From Caenorhabditis remanei (Eukaryota; Nematoda; Chromadorea; Rhabditida; Rhabditidae): a stretch of DNA of 64,000 nucleotides. The DNA lies in assembly GCF_010183535.1 (NCBI RefSeq), contig NC_071333.1, positions 10,228,587-10,292,586 of the forward strand. Reading direction: 5' to 3'. Under the pieces are notes generated by a model. That model searched no databases. It saw nothing but the letters and a program-made list of their open reading frames with translations, and was not told the origin of the DNA. The translations under genes were made by a program, and so were the position numbers. Shown one piece after another: positions 23,047 through 34,560 of this stretch. Within the stretch, counting starts at the first letter, position 1. Each line of letters begins with the position of its first letter.

Positions 23047-23810
23047 GCTCCAAACCGTTCAAAACAATTAGAAAAAATAGTGAAATGCTTTCCATTCACA
23101 AGCCTGTACGACATAACGTCTTGTCCCGGGAGTGAATCCAATCGGTGACTAGACTAATATCCTCATGCGATGGCATTCTCATCCAAAAAAGAGAAACAGA
23201 AGATGACTGTTGCGCAACAAGATATGACTACAGTGAGCAGAGGTCACAAGGTGATGAGCAGAAACTAGCATGCAGGTGTGCATTTGGTCCGATCGAGAGT
23301 TACTAAAATGACGCAATAGCTATCCGTGACATCATAGACACCTTCCCGAGGGATACGGTTCACACAGCAAAACAGATCAGAAACACATACTATTGTGAGC
23401 AAAGCGACTTTTCAAGTAAAACAAATAGAAAAACTGGTAAAATCTTACAAAAGTTCATTTAACGTAATCATAAATATTAGATTTAAGGTTATCACTTCAA
23501 ATGTAGTGACGGGATTTCGAAAATATGGTTGCTGACTCATCATCCGATATGACTGCAGAAAAAATACGTGAAAACAAAGGAAAATAAATTGGATGAAACA
23601 CATACAGTACCGTGCAGTAAGATATACGATACCGGTTAAAATGATATCACATATTGCTTTTTTCATTGAAATTGCCCACCTGTGAGCGTTTCATAGGAAA
23701 AGAATTTCTCGCATAAAGTGAATTTTTATAGATAAAACAGATCAAAAGTAGTTATCCGTTTTTGTGGTTATCAACTTTTCTGAACGAACTCTTTCTAGAG
23801 AGTTATAGTA

Positions 23811-25048
23811 TTAGGTTGGCAAGAAAGTTTTTGTGCATGTTTTGTTTTGAATGCTGTCAGATAAATTACAAGAATTAAAACCAACTACGCATACCATTTG
23901 TTAGATAAACTCTCTGTGATTCTGATAGCAGTCAGAAATTACTTCCGACACTTCTCTTCTGCAAGAGTCATGCCTATCTTTATTCTTGACCGACAACTCT
24001 TACAGCAATATTTTTATTTCCGCTTTCCATCTAATACCAAAATTTCTAAATTTGTGCAACCAACAGGAAAAGTTTACAAGGATGAATTCTTCTTTTGGCA
24101 CACTATGAGTAATGAACTTTCCAACTTTGAGAAATGCGATTTTTCTGTGGTCGAAGTACCACGTACTAAAAGTGCATATGAATAGGATTTGTACATGCTG
24201 TGAGCTGTAGAAGGAAAGTTTTTATCTCAATCTTCCTGTGAATTATCTATGATAATCACTACTACTTATAACACAATCGGAAATTTTTTGAAATGTGTCG
24301 GCAAGAATAAAAAAAGAAACATTGAAAAGTCATATTTTGGCCTAGATCCGCGTTCAGTGAAGGGTAGACCTGCGGCTTCGAATTCTATCTCCTCTTTCAA
24401 ACTTCAATCGATCTAACCAATTGGGTATCACTGATAGAGAGTGGGTATTGCACACAAACTACCCCAGGGAAACCCACCGACTTGGCGTTGATCAAACGCT
24501 GGTAGACATCATCAAAAGGGAATCATACTCAAAGAAAATAATGACCCTAATGTGGAGGACCCAAAACAACGTATATGATTGGAAAATGTGAAACAATAAT
24601 CTTCTACTTCTGTTCTTTTTGTGTGCAAAAAATCAAAACTATACGTGAGTCTTCAGTTCCACACGGTCAAAAAGTCTGCCACCTCCATAATGTTGCATAT
24701 CCGCTAGTTGCATACCCGACAAAATATTTTCTCACCTAATATTGGAAAATAGTTTTTAATCAAGCAAATTAGAGCTCGGACCTTCTTCTAACGAATTACT
24801 ATAAGTTCGGGGTAATTCAGCGCTCTGCCGCTGAACAGGACTTCGATACTTGAAGTCAAGTCGAAAAATGGGTGGAAGTCTATTTTGCCTCGAAACAACC
24901 GGAGCTCTGCCAGGACGGTATCGGGAACATATCCAGTAAATTGGAGACAGTTGTGGATTAAGATGGTTACTATGTTTGGTATTTGGTATGCTTCCTGTTT
25001 GAGTAAAAATAACTTGAATCATGCACAAAAACTTTCTTGCCAACCTAA
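23811..25048 (+). mobile_element. mariner-family transposon, nested
   Basis: A 1238-bp element with near-perfect terminal inverted repeats of about 29 bp: TTAGGTTGGCAAGAAAGTTT at the left, its inverse at the right, and TA on both sides. TTAGGTTGG is the classic mariner end. It lies inside the outer TA-inserting element, so it came later. A degenerate transposase runs on the plus strand (separate entry). Confidence 0.92.
23950..24990 (+). pseudogene. dead mariner transposase
   Basis: Plus-strand pieces align by eye to mariner transposase. An early piece contains NFEKCDFSVVEVPRTK, like the GDFxxEDxPRSGRP helix-turn-helix region. A middle piece contains IKRESYSKKIMT, near the first catalytic aspartate region. 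A C-terminal piece (24845-24955) contains VEKWVEVYFASKQPELCQDG, like the family's F-x-SKPAEFYRDGI end. Several stops and frame changes interrupt it, and I could not find an intact D,D34D triad. It cannot make a working enzyme. Confidence 0.75.
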
Positions 25049-25916
25049 TAATTTGAAGTGGATATCTCGAAAATCGCGCTATTTTTCACTGAAGTGTATT
25101 GACTTGAGAGAGAAGTTGCTTTTTCGAGATGTAACTTGCTAGGCAACGTTCCTACAAAAACGTTGTCAACTACATAAATAGAGCTCACCATGACACACTC
25201 TCAAATTGGTCATTTTCAACTGGAAATGACAAAGTTGTATATTTTATTGCATGGTACTGTAAGTAGATGCGAGACACGTTACACTTTAGAGATTTCATGA
25301 GTATTTGATCTATGACGTCATCTAATCATATGACAATAATTTTTCAAAATGTTTTTTAGAACAGTGAGGAAGTCTGAAAATGGAATGTGACATGAGGTGC
25401 TTGAGCTGAACAAAGTTCCCAAAGGATAAAAGGCTGCGATTATCTGTCGTCAAATTGAGTGTTTATGCATGCACAGCAAGCTAATGGTACACACTCACGA
25501 TAAATGACAGACAGCTCCTCCCCTTTGAACGGTTTGAAGCCGGGCTACGCTGTCTCCCTGTCTATGATGATGACTCCTCTGCATCAAAACTTTAGGATTG
25601 GATTTTTTGCAAAAAATGCTCGGAGTATAACGTGATATCATCAAACAACAAGTTTGTAGTTTGGGTTCAAAATTTTATTAAGATTGGTTAAGCAAAACAC
25701 AGAAAATAGATTGTGAGAAGAAACGATGAAATAACTATAAAAAAAGGTGAACCACTTAGATTTTGCTTTCGTCGGAAAAAAACATATTGGGGAATTTTCG
25801 TTGGAGATCAAATAGGAAAAAAATCAAGAAAAAACCGAGAAAGAGATCATTTAATAGTTGTATTTCATGATTATAAATTGAAGTTGAGAGAGAGTAACAT
25901 TATGGTCAATTCATAT

Positions 25917-26267
25917 TTATTTTTGAGCGTTACCGTTTGATTGGTTTGGCTTCGAGATATCAAGCAACCCTTGCACGGCATCCCAAAATCCATCGTACCC
26001 TTCCGCGTCGTCTCGGAGAGGATCACCTTCTCTCAATTGGCACTGGACTGGGACTCGACGACCTCTTTGAGCTTGCGCATTCTTGTTAACAGCTTGCGCA
26101 TTTTTGTTAACCGGTGTTTTCTTTTGAGCAATACGTTGTGGTGGAATGAGTTGCTTAGGGATTCGAGCTGACACTTGAATTGGCGTTTGAGGAGAAACGT
26201 GAACTTGAGCTGTTTGAAGTTCTAGTTCCTTCTTGATAACGTGACTATTGTTCTTTTTTGGTGGCAT
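25917..26267 (-). CDS. small basic protein, duplicate copy B
   Basis: A single-exon frame of 116 residues beginning MPPKKNNSHVIKKELELQ, paralogous to 12616-12933. It has the same upstream TTTTTCAG acceptor and keeps the full C-terminus ending SNGNAQK, so this copy is probably closer to the ancestral form. It carries a tandem repeat of eight residues, (A)VNKNAQA, encoded near 26070-26110 and present once in copy A. The motif REGDPLRDDAEGYDGFWDAV is conserved. Both copies stay open through several indels that are multiples of three, which supports coding function at least until recently. Function unknown. Confidence 0.6.
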   Translation of the reverse strand: MPPKKNNSHVIKKELELQTAQVHVSPQTPIQVSARIPKQLIPPQRIAQKKTPVNKNAQAVNKNAQAQRGRRVPVQCQLREGDPLRDDAEGYDGFWDAVQGLLDISKPNQSNGNAQK

Positions 26268-26588
26268 ATTAACCAACAGAACCTGAAAAACATTAATTTC
26301 AAGTTTGAACGTGTGAAAAATGAAAAAAAGAAATCTAAAAGTTCAGAACTCGTGTCTCGATGGGTTTCCCATGAGCACGAGAGTTGCAAGCTGACTAACA
26401 TACACTTTTGTTTTATTAGTGTAAGCAGCGAAAATGGGGAAAAGGTAATGGAGGGGCGGGATATCATGCTTGGATTATCTCCTGGCAACAGAAGATTTGT
26501 CCTCAGAATGCTACGCATGACAAAACGGAAAGAGCAGGATATGTGTATCTCACACGTTGCTTCAGATTTTAGAAAAAGTACACGGTGA
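26241..26588 (+). other. conserved plus-strand open frame beside duplicate B
   Basis: Partner of the frame at 12981-13232, open for 115 codons. Shared cores are SELVSRWVSHEHESCK and DIMLGLSPGNRRFVLRM. Differences are a mix of synonymous changes (for example CAT/CAC, CGT/CGC, AGG/AGA) and replacements, so selection on the protein is possible but not shown. See copy A for the alternative that the sequence is a promoter or untranslated exon. Confidence 0.3.
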
Positions 26589-27722
26589 TAACATGGATTG
26601 GAATGAGAAATAAAGTAAAATAAAACATCAGCAAGAGCCAGGTGGTATCAAGCTCTGAGATTGTCCAAATGGTATCATTAGTACGGCGCTACCCTATTAA
26701 TGTGGACAACCACAACCTGATCGTTGTACCAAAAAAACCTATCAAAAGTAGAAACGTGATTTTTATTGAAAAAATGAACTGAGAAAAGAGAAAAGTGAAA
26801 GAAAAACAGCACATTGATCAACTTGCATCTCAAAATGGCACAAGACTCATTCACATGATCTTGATACATTTTCCGCAATCTATTGTACTCCAAATGCTCA
26901 AGAGACTATGAATGCGACATTTCGCAGCTCCAGCAAAAGATTTCATATTTGAAATATCAGACATGACAATTATTCATTTTGAAAGTTCATATTCGTTGAA
27001 GCAAGTAAAATCAAAAGACGTGGAATGATTATACATAAGAGACAAGAGAGATTTTCAAGCCATTCAAAAGAAACTTAGGAAAAGAGTCAAGAACATGAGA
27101 ATGAGTCCATTTCAGAATAACCGAGAATGGGTTTTGTGACATTCAATTAACGCATTTTCGCATGTTTTCCAAAAAGAATATTGTAAAAAATGATATACAT
27201 AGTTTAGAACAAAATATATGTTTTCAGAAATTACGAAAAATTCCAGTTGAATTGTAATGTAGGTGAAAACTTGAAATATAGTTGATATACGTAAAACTAA
27301 ATAAATCCTGAAACCATACTTGAAATTGGCTATGCACAACGTTTATTAAAAGTTTATAATATCAAGGACGAGTTTAACTCATCTGAAACCGTTTATTTAA
27401 GCTGTTCTAGATTTTCAGTCACTGGTTTGAACATAAATCACTTTTACTTCAGCTCTTAAACTCAAATTTCGTTCTCTTTTTGTCTGTCTACTTATCTACT
27501 TGCATTTTGTATTTTATCAATCTGGAAGATGCGTACTTTTGAAAAAGTGTCCGCTGCAAATCAGAAACTTGAATGCTGCGGTTGTTTTAATCTAAGTTGG
27601 AATGCTCAACTGACAATTAAAAAAATGCTTGCTTCTGTTCACGGAAACGAAGTAGGTATACAGGCGGTATTTGAAATTAAGTGGACGACATGCAGTTGGA
27701 GATTTTCTAGAAGACGATTCGG

Positions 27723-29919
27723 TTCCTTTTGTTAACTGAGAACTTGTACTCATCGTTTGAGGGTTCAAAACTTCGATTTACATTTTCCTCTGCTTATCTG
27801 CAAAAAAAAAACGCAAGTCGGAAACTGGCCCGTTTTATCTGTTCTAACAGCAATACTATATTTAAATAGAGAATTTTATCCTTTTCGTTGTTATATCCAG
27901 ATGGTTGTTGATGTTGGTTCCTCATTGAAAGAATAATGGTGTACCATTATCCTAATGTAAAAAAATCATCTTCTATCCATTAAACAAGGAGAGGTCACCG
28001 GTAGGCTCACAAGCGGCATTTTTTTGGGTTTTGTCCCACGTTGCTTTCAATGACTAGCAATATTCAATCGGCAAAGAAGGCAAGCTCACCGACTGGTACA
28101 CTAGCGGGCTCGTGCAATCTTCTGAGGAAATTTTGTTATTCGATCTTGAACAGAAAGGTGATGATGATTTGCGCATAATAAACACAAATTTCCGTTCCAG
28201 TGATAGTATCTCTGCTTTGACAGGAACTAGACACAAAAAACTGAACGGAATATGAAGTTAATCATCACCTTAGAGCGTAAGGTTGATAAGTTGTTTTTTT
28301 AAATTCAGGAAGTTCGAATGTTTATCAATGTTATTACAATAGGGCATTCATCTATCGATGCTTACTTTACCGTACACAATGAACATTGGTTCATCCATTG
28401 ATCGTATAGTTCCAACACATCATTTTATGCAAAACGAATGTTTTCTGTTGTCCTCTCTTCTTCTCCTTTTTTCAACAATTTCTTACTATTATATTGAGCA
28501 TAAACAACCCCGCGGAAGACTATCAAAAACGTTTGCACAAGAAAGCTGCAGAGGTTTTGTGTAACTCGATGAAGTGAACACACCAGATGGCGAAACGTTT
28601 TGTTGTATGAGCCCATGAATTATATTCCTTCTATTATTTTGTTCATAAAACATCACGAATTTCAGGTTTTGTTATCTTGGTGTTATACTTGATAGAACTT
28701 GATGTTTTTATGTTTTTGTTGCACCAAACTATAATTTTCGCAAAAGACTAATGGCCTCGATAAACTTCATTGGTCAGAGCAACACGCAGTCACATAAGTT
28801 TCTGAAATGTGTCACTGGTTTTCCTCTGACTAATTGAAGATATCGAGTAAATTTTTTTGTACAAAGATAAGTGTATGTTTTTTTTCATTTTGAAAATAAC
28901 ACACCAATGCATCTCATTTCCTTCATCATTCATTTTCTTCATTTCAGAAACTGCCTGGAGGCACCCTTCCCTCTCCCATTCATTTTCTTCAATGCTATTC
29001 GTTTCTACTCGCTTGTCTTAGAATTGGACCATAATTTCCGGCTGGCTCCTTCTGTTCCGTTCTCTCCTTTCATTTGAGGCGCCCGTCTCATCTGCTGCAC
29101 ATGTCCTTAATGAAACGAATGAGATGAATGCGTTTTACGTTCTTTTTTGATGTGACTGGTCACGCCTTTTTCTGTTCAAATCTCTCATTCGTTGACTATT
29201 CTGCTCCGGAGACAAAACCGCTCTTTTTTGTCCGTCAGCGCAGAATTTTTTCGCTTACACGAGTAATGTAAACGATGTAAGTGAATATTCTGTGTCGATG
29301 GGTATAAAAAGATAATGATGGTTTGATTAATCTGTGTAAGTTTCCAACAACTATTGCTTGTTTTTCCTGATCATGTCGCATCTATTCCGGTGAATTACAA
29401 GAGACTTCTCACAAAAATTAGAGCACAAACTACATAGATTTACTACTCCCACGGAATTTGTGTACATCTTACTGTTCTTCTAAAATACTAAATATAATCA
29501 TTGCAATGACCACAAGTATCTTTTCCCTGAGGATTTTGCAGGTTTTTCCAATTGATGATATCTGAAGTATCAAAGAAAAATTATTGGATAGATGAGTTGA
29601 TTTTAAAAAAAACTCAAACTGGTTTTTCACCGTTGATTTCAACTTTACTGTCAAATTTCATATCAAATAATTTTGCATTCCGAAACACTACAACTAACAT
29701 TACTCGTTCAGTCTTTTTGGCTTTACGTTTGCAACCACAGAAACCAAAAAAAGGAACTCTGCACAAGTATTATCTGCAAAGTTTAAGATAAGACAGATTA
29801 TCGAACGAGGAAGTGAGAAGTTGGGAAAAAAAGTCGTTCTATTATGTAATACATCAGTTCTGGGCTAAATTTACAAAAAATTGAACTTACCTGATCTGAT
29901 CATAGTGAGTCTTCCTTCA
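27723..29919. other. intergenic, 2.2 kb
   Basis: AT-rich. A frame at 28358-28564 (plus) ends LLSSLLLLFSTISYYYIEHK, hydrophobic like a final membrane helix, but it has no support as a gene. The rest shows no coding structure. It may contain promoter elements for mir-249 on the minus strand only if they lie 3' in this orientation; none were identified. Confidence 0.35.
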
Positions 29920-29990
29920 ACTAGCAACGCTCAAAAGTCCTGTGACAAAATTTCATATTTGTCGCACAGAAACTTTTGTGCGTTGCTAGT
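29920..29990 (-). ncRNA. mir-249: mir-249 microRNA precursor
   Basis: A 71-nt segment forms a long hairpin on the minus strand: an 11-bp outer stem (ACTAGCAACGC with GCGTTGCTAGT), then CAAAAGT with ACTTTTG, a CTGTG/CACAG step and a small loop. The minus-strand 3' arm (29945 down to 29924) starts UCACAGGACU and ends GAGCGUUGC, matching in all 22 nt the C. elegans miR-249 mature sequence as I remember it. The seed is CACAGGA. In animals the precursor is cut by Drosha and Dicer, and the mature strand guides Argonaute (ALG-1/2) to 3' UTRs. No TA or other target duplication flanks the hairpin, which argues against a MITE. It is intergenic, so it is probably transcribed on its own. Confidence 0.93.
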
Positions 29991-30849
29991 CACGTAGAAA
30001 ACAAAATAGAAGTAATGAGAGAATAGAAAAAATGGAGAAATGAATAGCAGTGATGTGTGCGACTTGATGCAGTCGGCAAGTTATGATAGTGATAAGAATG
30101 GGGAGAATTAGGGAGTGTGTCGTCTAGAGATGTAACAGAAAAAGGTTGATAAGGGCTGTTGATGTTTGATTGTCATTCGACGTTCTTTTATAGCGAACTA
30201 CGGATAAACTTTGACGTAATCAGGATGGTGTATTAATCTTTTCATTTGATACAGGATTTGGCTAAAACTTGTGATGAAATATGAAAGTGACGGAAGCAAT
30301 GTATACTGAAAACAAGGATTACCTGTCTTCTGGAACTTTCGCTTAACTGTAATATTCGTGAATGCAGTAATCTAACAGATCAGGAATAGAAAATATGAGT
30401 AAAACGGGAAATCTAGCTTCAGTAATCGTTCACCCACCCGACATTTCTGACGTCATAGTTAGGTAAGCCATGTTTATCACACAATTTCAAGAAGTACGTC
30501 ACAGTTAAAAGTTGGGTTGTCATCTTCAGCTCTTACACTTCACCACCCAACGATTTTTTAGAAAATTCTTCGAGTGTCATCAGTCGTAAGAGTTCTCAAA
30601 ATCATACGCTTGGTTTTGTCCAATTGCTTGATACCTAAATCTATAATATAAATGACTCCCTTAAATAATTTATTATCAAAAATTGATTGTTAAAATGGAA
30701 CAAAAAAGTTGGGAAAAAGGATGTTGGTAACACCGGCAGGAAAAACAAAACAACAAATGCAAATGGAGGCAGAAAATTAATATTGTACCAAATGTAAAGA
30801 TTGTGATTGTACAGATGGAATCGCGAGGGATAGTTACCCTACCAAGGCA
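29991..30849. other. intergenic, probable mir-249 promoter side
   Basis: For the minus-strand mir-249 this is the upstream side, so regulatory sequence may lie here. It is also the 3' flank of the 30.85-31.87 kb gene. No specific site could be recognised. Confidence 0.35.
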
Positions 30850-31870
30850 CTACTGATTCGATAGGTCCTCACTTGGAACTGACTTTCTGAAAATTTGATA
30901 GATATAATAAACTCAAAAACGAGTTTAATCACGCTTCACTTACTGCTCATCTATAGATGGTGCGGAAGCTTCGTCCGCCTTCTTCTCCTTTTCTGCCTGC
31001 TCAGCATCATCTGCAGATAGATATTTCTCGTTCACTTCACATTTGGAGGCACGACGTGGCTCCTCCAGTACGAGTGGGGACAGCTGAGGAACGTACTCTG
31101 CAAAAAATTGCTCAAGAACGAATCTTGTATTACTCACTTACCAACAACATGGGGAAGATCGGACAATTGATAGAAAATCTCCCCATCTTTTACCGATTTG
31201 TGGCGAATGCTGAGTCGAGATTTACCAGGTAGTGAGAGTACACCTGTCGGCTGTCTAGCTTTGTAGTCCCCTTTGAAACCAGCCGTGATTTCCAATGGAA
31301 ACAAGAAGATTTTTGTCTCTTGATTCTGAGACTTTGCCTCCAACAATTTCTGGTATCTTCCTTCAGAAGTCTCTTTTTTGGCTTTCTCATGCACGTTATT
31401 CGTAATTTGTTGTGATCTGAGTTTGGCACGTGGCGCTTCTGGAGTGGAGTTAACTGAAGACAATTTATATTCGTTTGGTCGAATAGTGTTTGGATGCTCT
31501 GATCCTCCGACCATTCTCTTCGTAACCATCAGATTTTGAATATCTTTGAGTTCTCTTTGAAGAGTTCCAGTTGGTATTTGTTTCGGATTTGTTGCTGATC
31601 CTGGACACACATTTACTGTATCATTATGTCTGTCGGAAGAACTCTGGTCGTCTCGGGAGTCTCCTAGTTTCGAAAGATTTTCGATAGTGGCAGAAGCACT
31701 AGACTCCAATTTTTGTGGCACACTTGGGCTTTCCAGACAACTTTGTGCATCTGAAAACATACATTTGGGTTTATTTGTCTTGCAAAAATTATTCACTTAC
31801 CAGACTCCATAATATTCTCTTGTATTGGACTAGATTCGTCCTTTGGACCGTCCAATGGTGGCGTAGACAT
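30850..31870 (-). CDS. uncharacterised protein, four exons
   Basis: Exons read: 31801-31870, 31142-31750, a third from 31097 to about 30946, and a last from 30886 to 30850, giving about 290 residues. The start MSTPPLDGPKDESSPIQEN follows an SL-type acceptor about 45 bases upstream. The N-terminal half is Ser/Asn/Thr-rich and probably disordered. The middle contains a compact segment (TKIFLFPLEITAGFKGDY to KSRLSIRHKSVKDGEIFY) that looks folded. The C-terminus is charged (DDAEQAEKEKKADEAS). Exon 3 can either stop at TAA (ends PSIDEQ) or splice from GTAAGTG inside that codon to the last exon, ending QKSVPSEDLSNQ. No known domain recognised. Confidence 0.65.
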
Positions 31871-32824
31871 TGCGAGTGAAGGTGTAATGGTGAGGTCTAG
31901 CCGTTAGTTCACCTGAGAATTTTCAAATTTAAAAATGTTCAATAAAAATAATGTTTAGCTATAATCAATGCGAAAAGAACACTGAACAAAACAAGTAAAC
32001 CAGGGGAGGCTGTCGATGAGAACGGAGAAGACAGGGGCAAGTGAACTAATCGAGTGGGCATATGTACATAGAGGTCCTTGTGTGTACGGGCATTTTTTCG
32101 CGCGTTTTTACGGAGAACGTAGGTCAAAAATAAAAGACAGCGCATAACGCCACGTATGCGCATTACATAATAACGATGCACTGTGAGAGGAGGAGACATA
32201 GAGATATGTCGTATACTATTTTGCACGGGAGCTAGTTTTGTTCGATACAAAGATATCGCACATGGATTTGAAGCACTTTTTGACAACAGAGTTTAAAATT
32301 ACTATTTTATTAAGAATTTCCTAGTTTTCACTCCGTTTTCATTCGCTTTTCATCTCAATCTTTCCTTCATTGAAACATCCTGTCTGTTCCAAACGTGACG
32401 TTTATCACAACAAAAATCATCATTTAATCCATTGTCGATTCAGTGAATAAGTTTCCGGTGGAACCGAATGCGGAACTAATTGGTCTTTTCATTATCGCTC
32501 AGCCAGAAAATCTGCTTTTCAATGGTTGTTCATCACACAACTCCAAGACAATTATATATTATTCTTTTTTTCTGATGAAATGAGTTTGACGTAACAGGAA
32601 ATGATTCATTTAATCGTATGGAGCTCTAGAGTTGACAACGTATAGTATCATTGTTGAAAAGAGACAAGAGGAAATAGTTAATATTAATTGATTTAAATGA
32701 GACGTTCTGAAGAGAGAAAAAAGAGATCATCAAATTGTCGTTGGCGCACTTTTGAAATAAATCGACCATCTGAATAACAAGATTGCGTTTCGACTACCAA
32801 TTCATTTCTATCCTCACCCATAAT
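31871..32824. other. intergenic between two minus-strand genes
   Basis: Holds the 3' untranslated region of flp-18 and the promoter of the downstream gene. The frame 31939-32286 (minus) shows no splice context or family resemblance. No specific site recognised. Confidence 0.4.
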
Positions 32825-34560
32825 TTACTTGCGACCGAAGCGGAGAACACCTGGCACACTTTTCTTGAGCAAGACCCCTGCGTAATGCTCTTCGATAGAT
32901 CTTTTCCCGAATCTGAAAACAAAAGTCATATGTTATAGTTGTGCGGGGGTGGTCTGATACGAACTAACCTCAAAACTCCGGGAACATCGCGTTTTCCAAA
33001 TCGAAGAACTCCGGGAACTTCGCTGCGTTTGTCGAACAACTCGTTCATGTAATCTCTCTTTCCGAATCTCAACACTCCTGGGATCTCCCGTTTGTCCATC
33101 GGCACGTCACGTTTTCCGAAGCGAAGAACGCCTAGAAAATAATTATTTGGATCAGTTTGAATCTAGATTCTGCTGATTACCTGGAACACTTTTCTTCTCA
33201 TCGAAATAAGAGCGCTTTCCGAAACGGAGAACTCCTAAAAACGGAAGGTAAATGGGATGTGGATAGACCGTTGTGATTACCTGGAACACTCTTCTTTTCA
33301 TCGAAGTAAGCACGTTTTCCGAAACGGAGAACTCCCGGCATCTCCTTTTTCTGAACACTGCTCTCCCGTTTCTCCCATGCTCCTCCGCGTTTTCCAAAAC
33401 GCAACACACCTGGCATCGCCCCATCAAAGTCTGTAATAGTTTTGTTCTGAGAATTTCAAGATACTGATTTATCAGTTAATGATGTGTCCTCTTTTTAGGT
33501 CACATAAGCAATTTTGCTTTTTTCTCAATTCTCACCTCGTTTAGAGAACACCCGACCATCTTGTTTCTCATTGCTCCGAGATATCTCCATGTCCTCTGTT
33601 GGTATGTCGTCCTCGACGATCTCATAAACTGTAAAACAGATATTTGTTTCGGTGGATCATTTCATTCATTTTTCTTTATGAAATCCAATTCTACCCCTGT
33701 AAAACGAGAAAAAAAGAAGTTTTCTTGTTGATTGAAATCGTCCAAATACATCACTTTGGCAGAACGACGGCGTCATTTTTTCTTCGCTTCTCCCGCTGGT
33801 GGCCATTGGATGGGTACAGAGCACCATTGAACGAAACATGTCCCAACGGACCGTCAAGAAAGAATAAAAAACTCGACATCCCACTCAACACTATCTCATC
33901 CACAAAATACATAGAGCCTCTTCTTTCTTTTCAACTTGTCTTGTTTTCATTGACGCTTTCCAAAAATACTTTTTTCTTCCGATGGGCTACTTCGTTTCAT
34001 AGAGTTTGAAGGTCAGAAAAACTAAAAAAGAAAAAGAATGAAACATTGATCAAGTCTACGGAGCGTGGGAAAAATGAGGATTTATTGAGATTATTCATAG
34101 GTCCTGATGAATGGGAAGAAGGAAATAGTATATCAATACGGATGTCGCATTGAGATGTTTGAACACCACGCAAAAACTTATTTTTACACTGGAAATGTAA
34201 ATCGTCATCATCCCAGCTTCCCCACAATTTGAACTGACAGGTATTTTGTAGAACAAGAATAAGAACACAAAACACACCACCACGCAATTTGATGATACGG
34301 AAACTTTGACCTAACGCAAATCCATTTGGATAGCGTCACAAGCTGACCTCCAGAAGATGTGAGCCCCCCAGATTCAATTAAGAGATTGGATCAACTTTGA
34401 CAAATGGGAGCAAATCAAGACATTGTCTAACACGAGACTCTTCTTTTTTGCAGATTTATGTCCTTTCTCTTTGACTGAACTTACTTGGTTCGGTATATGC
34501 GAGCGCTCCACGAAGCAGACAACATAGCGTAATGAGAAGAACGCCCGACCACCGTTGCAT
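32825..34560 (-). CDS. flp-18: FMRFamide-like neuropeptide precursor FLP-18
   Basis: Six exons (34485-34560, 33536-33628, 33281-33430, 33181-33234, 32969-33131, 32825-32912) give 207 residues. The first 20 or so ([18 protein letters not shown]) are a signal peptide. The rest holds eight copies of PGVLRFG, seven followed by KR and the last by RK, cut by proprotein convertase and amidated at Gly. Products include forms ending [13 protein letters not shown], EMPGVLRFa, (A/S)[15 protein letters not shown], EIPGVLRFa, [10 protein letters not shown] and DVPGVLRFa. Spacer peptides ([30 protein letters not shown]) match the C. elegans layout. FLP-18 is released from interneurons and acts on NPR-1, NPR-4 and NPR-5 in foraging and fat control. 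The 54-bp exon encoding one peptide unit is a phase-1 symmetrical duplicate of the end of its neighbour. Confidence 0.97.

Larger units (their letters stand above)
23605..25259. mobile_element. TA-inserting transposon interrupted by a mariner
   Basis: The outer element starts CAGTACCGTGCAGTAAGATATAC, and its right end is the imperfect inverse (GTATATTTTATTGCATGGTACTG). It is flanked by a TA dinucleotide on each side (23603-23604 and 25260-25261), as for Tc1/mariner-superfamily insertions. Without the nested element it would be about 415 bp with no coding frame, so it is a non-autonomous MITE. The matching place in copy A is uninterrupted, which proves insertion after the duplication. Confidence 0.85.
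23175..27722 (+). repeat. segmental duplication, copy B (interrupted)
   Basis: Direct partner of copy A at 11451-13970, separated by about 9 kb that contains the MED24-like and acidic-protein genes. Copy B is longer because of the 1.65-kb insertion at 23605-25259. The order of matching blocks is otherwise the same, from TTCTCATCCAAAAAAGA at the start to the TTCACGGAAACGAAG and TACAGGCGG blocks near 27640. Confidence 0.9.

Noticed and set aside
24756..25043. 95-codon frame, minus, in the mariner
   Set aside because: The transposase remnant reads on the plus strand; the minus frame is a shadow.
28358..28564. Frame ending in a hydrophobic helix, possible acyltransferase end
   Set aside because: Only one short stretch, no upstream exons and no motif.
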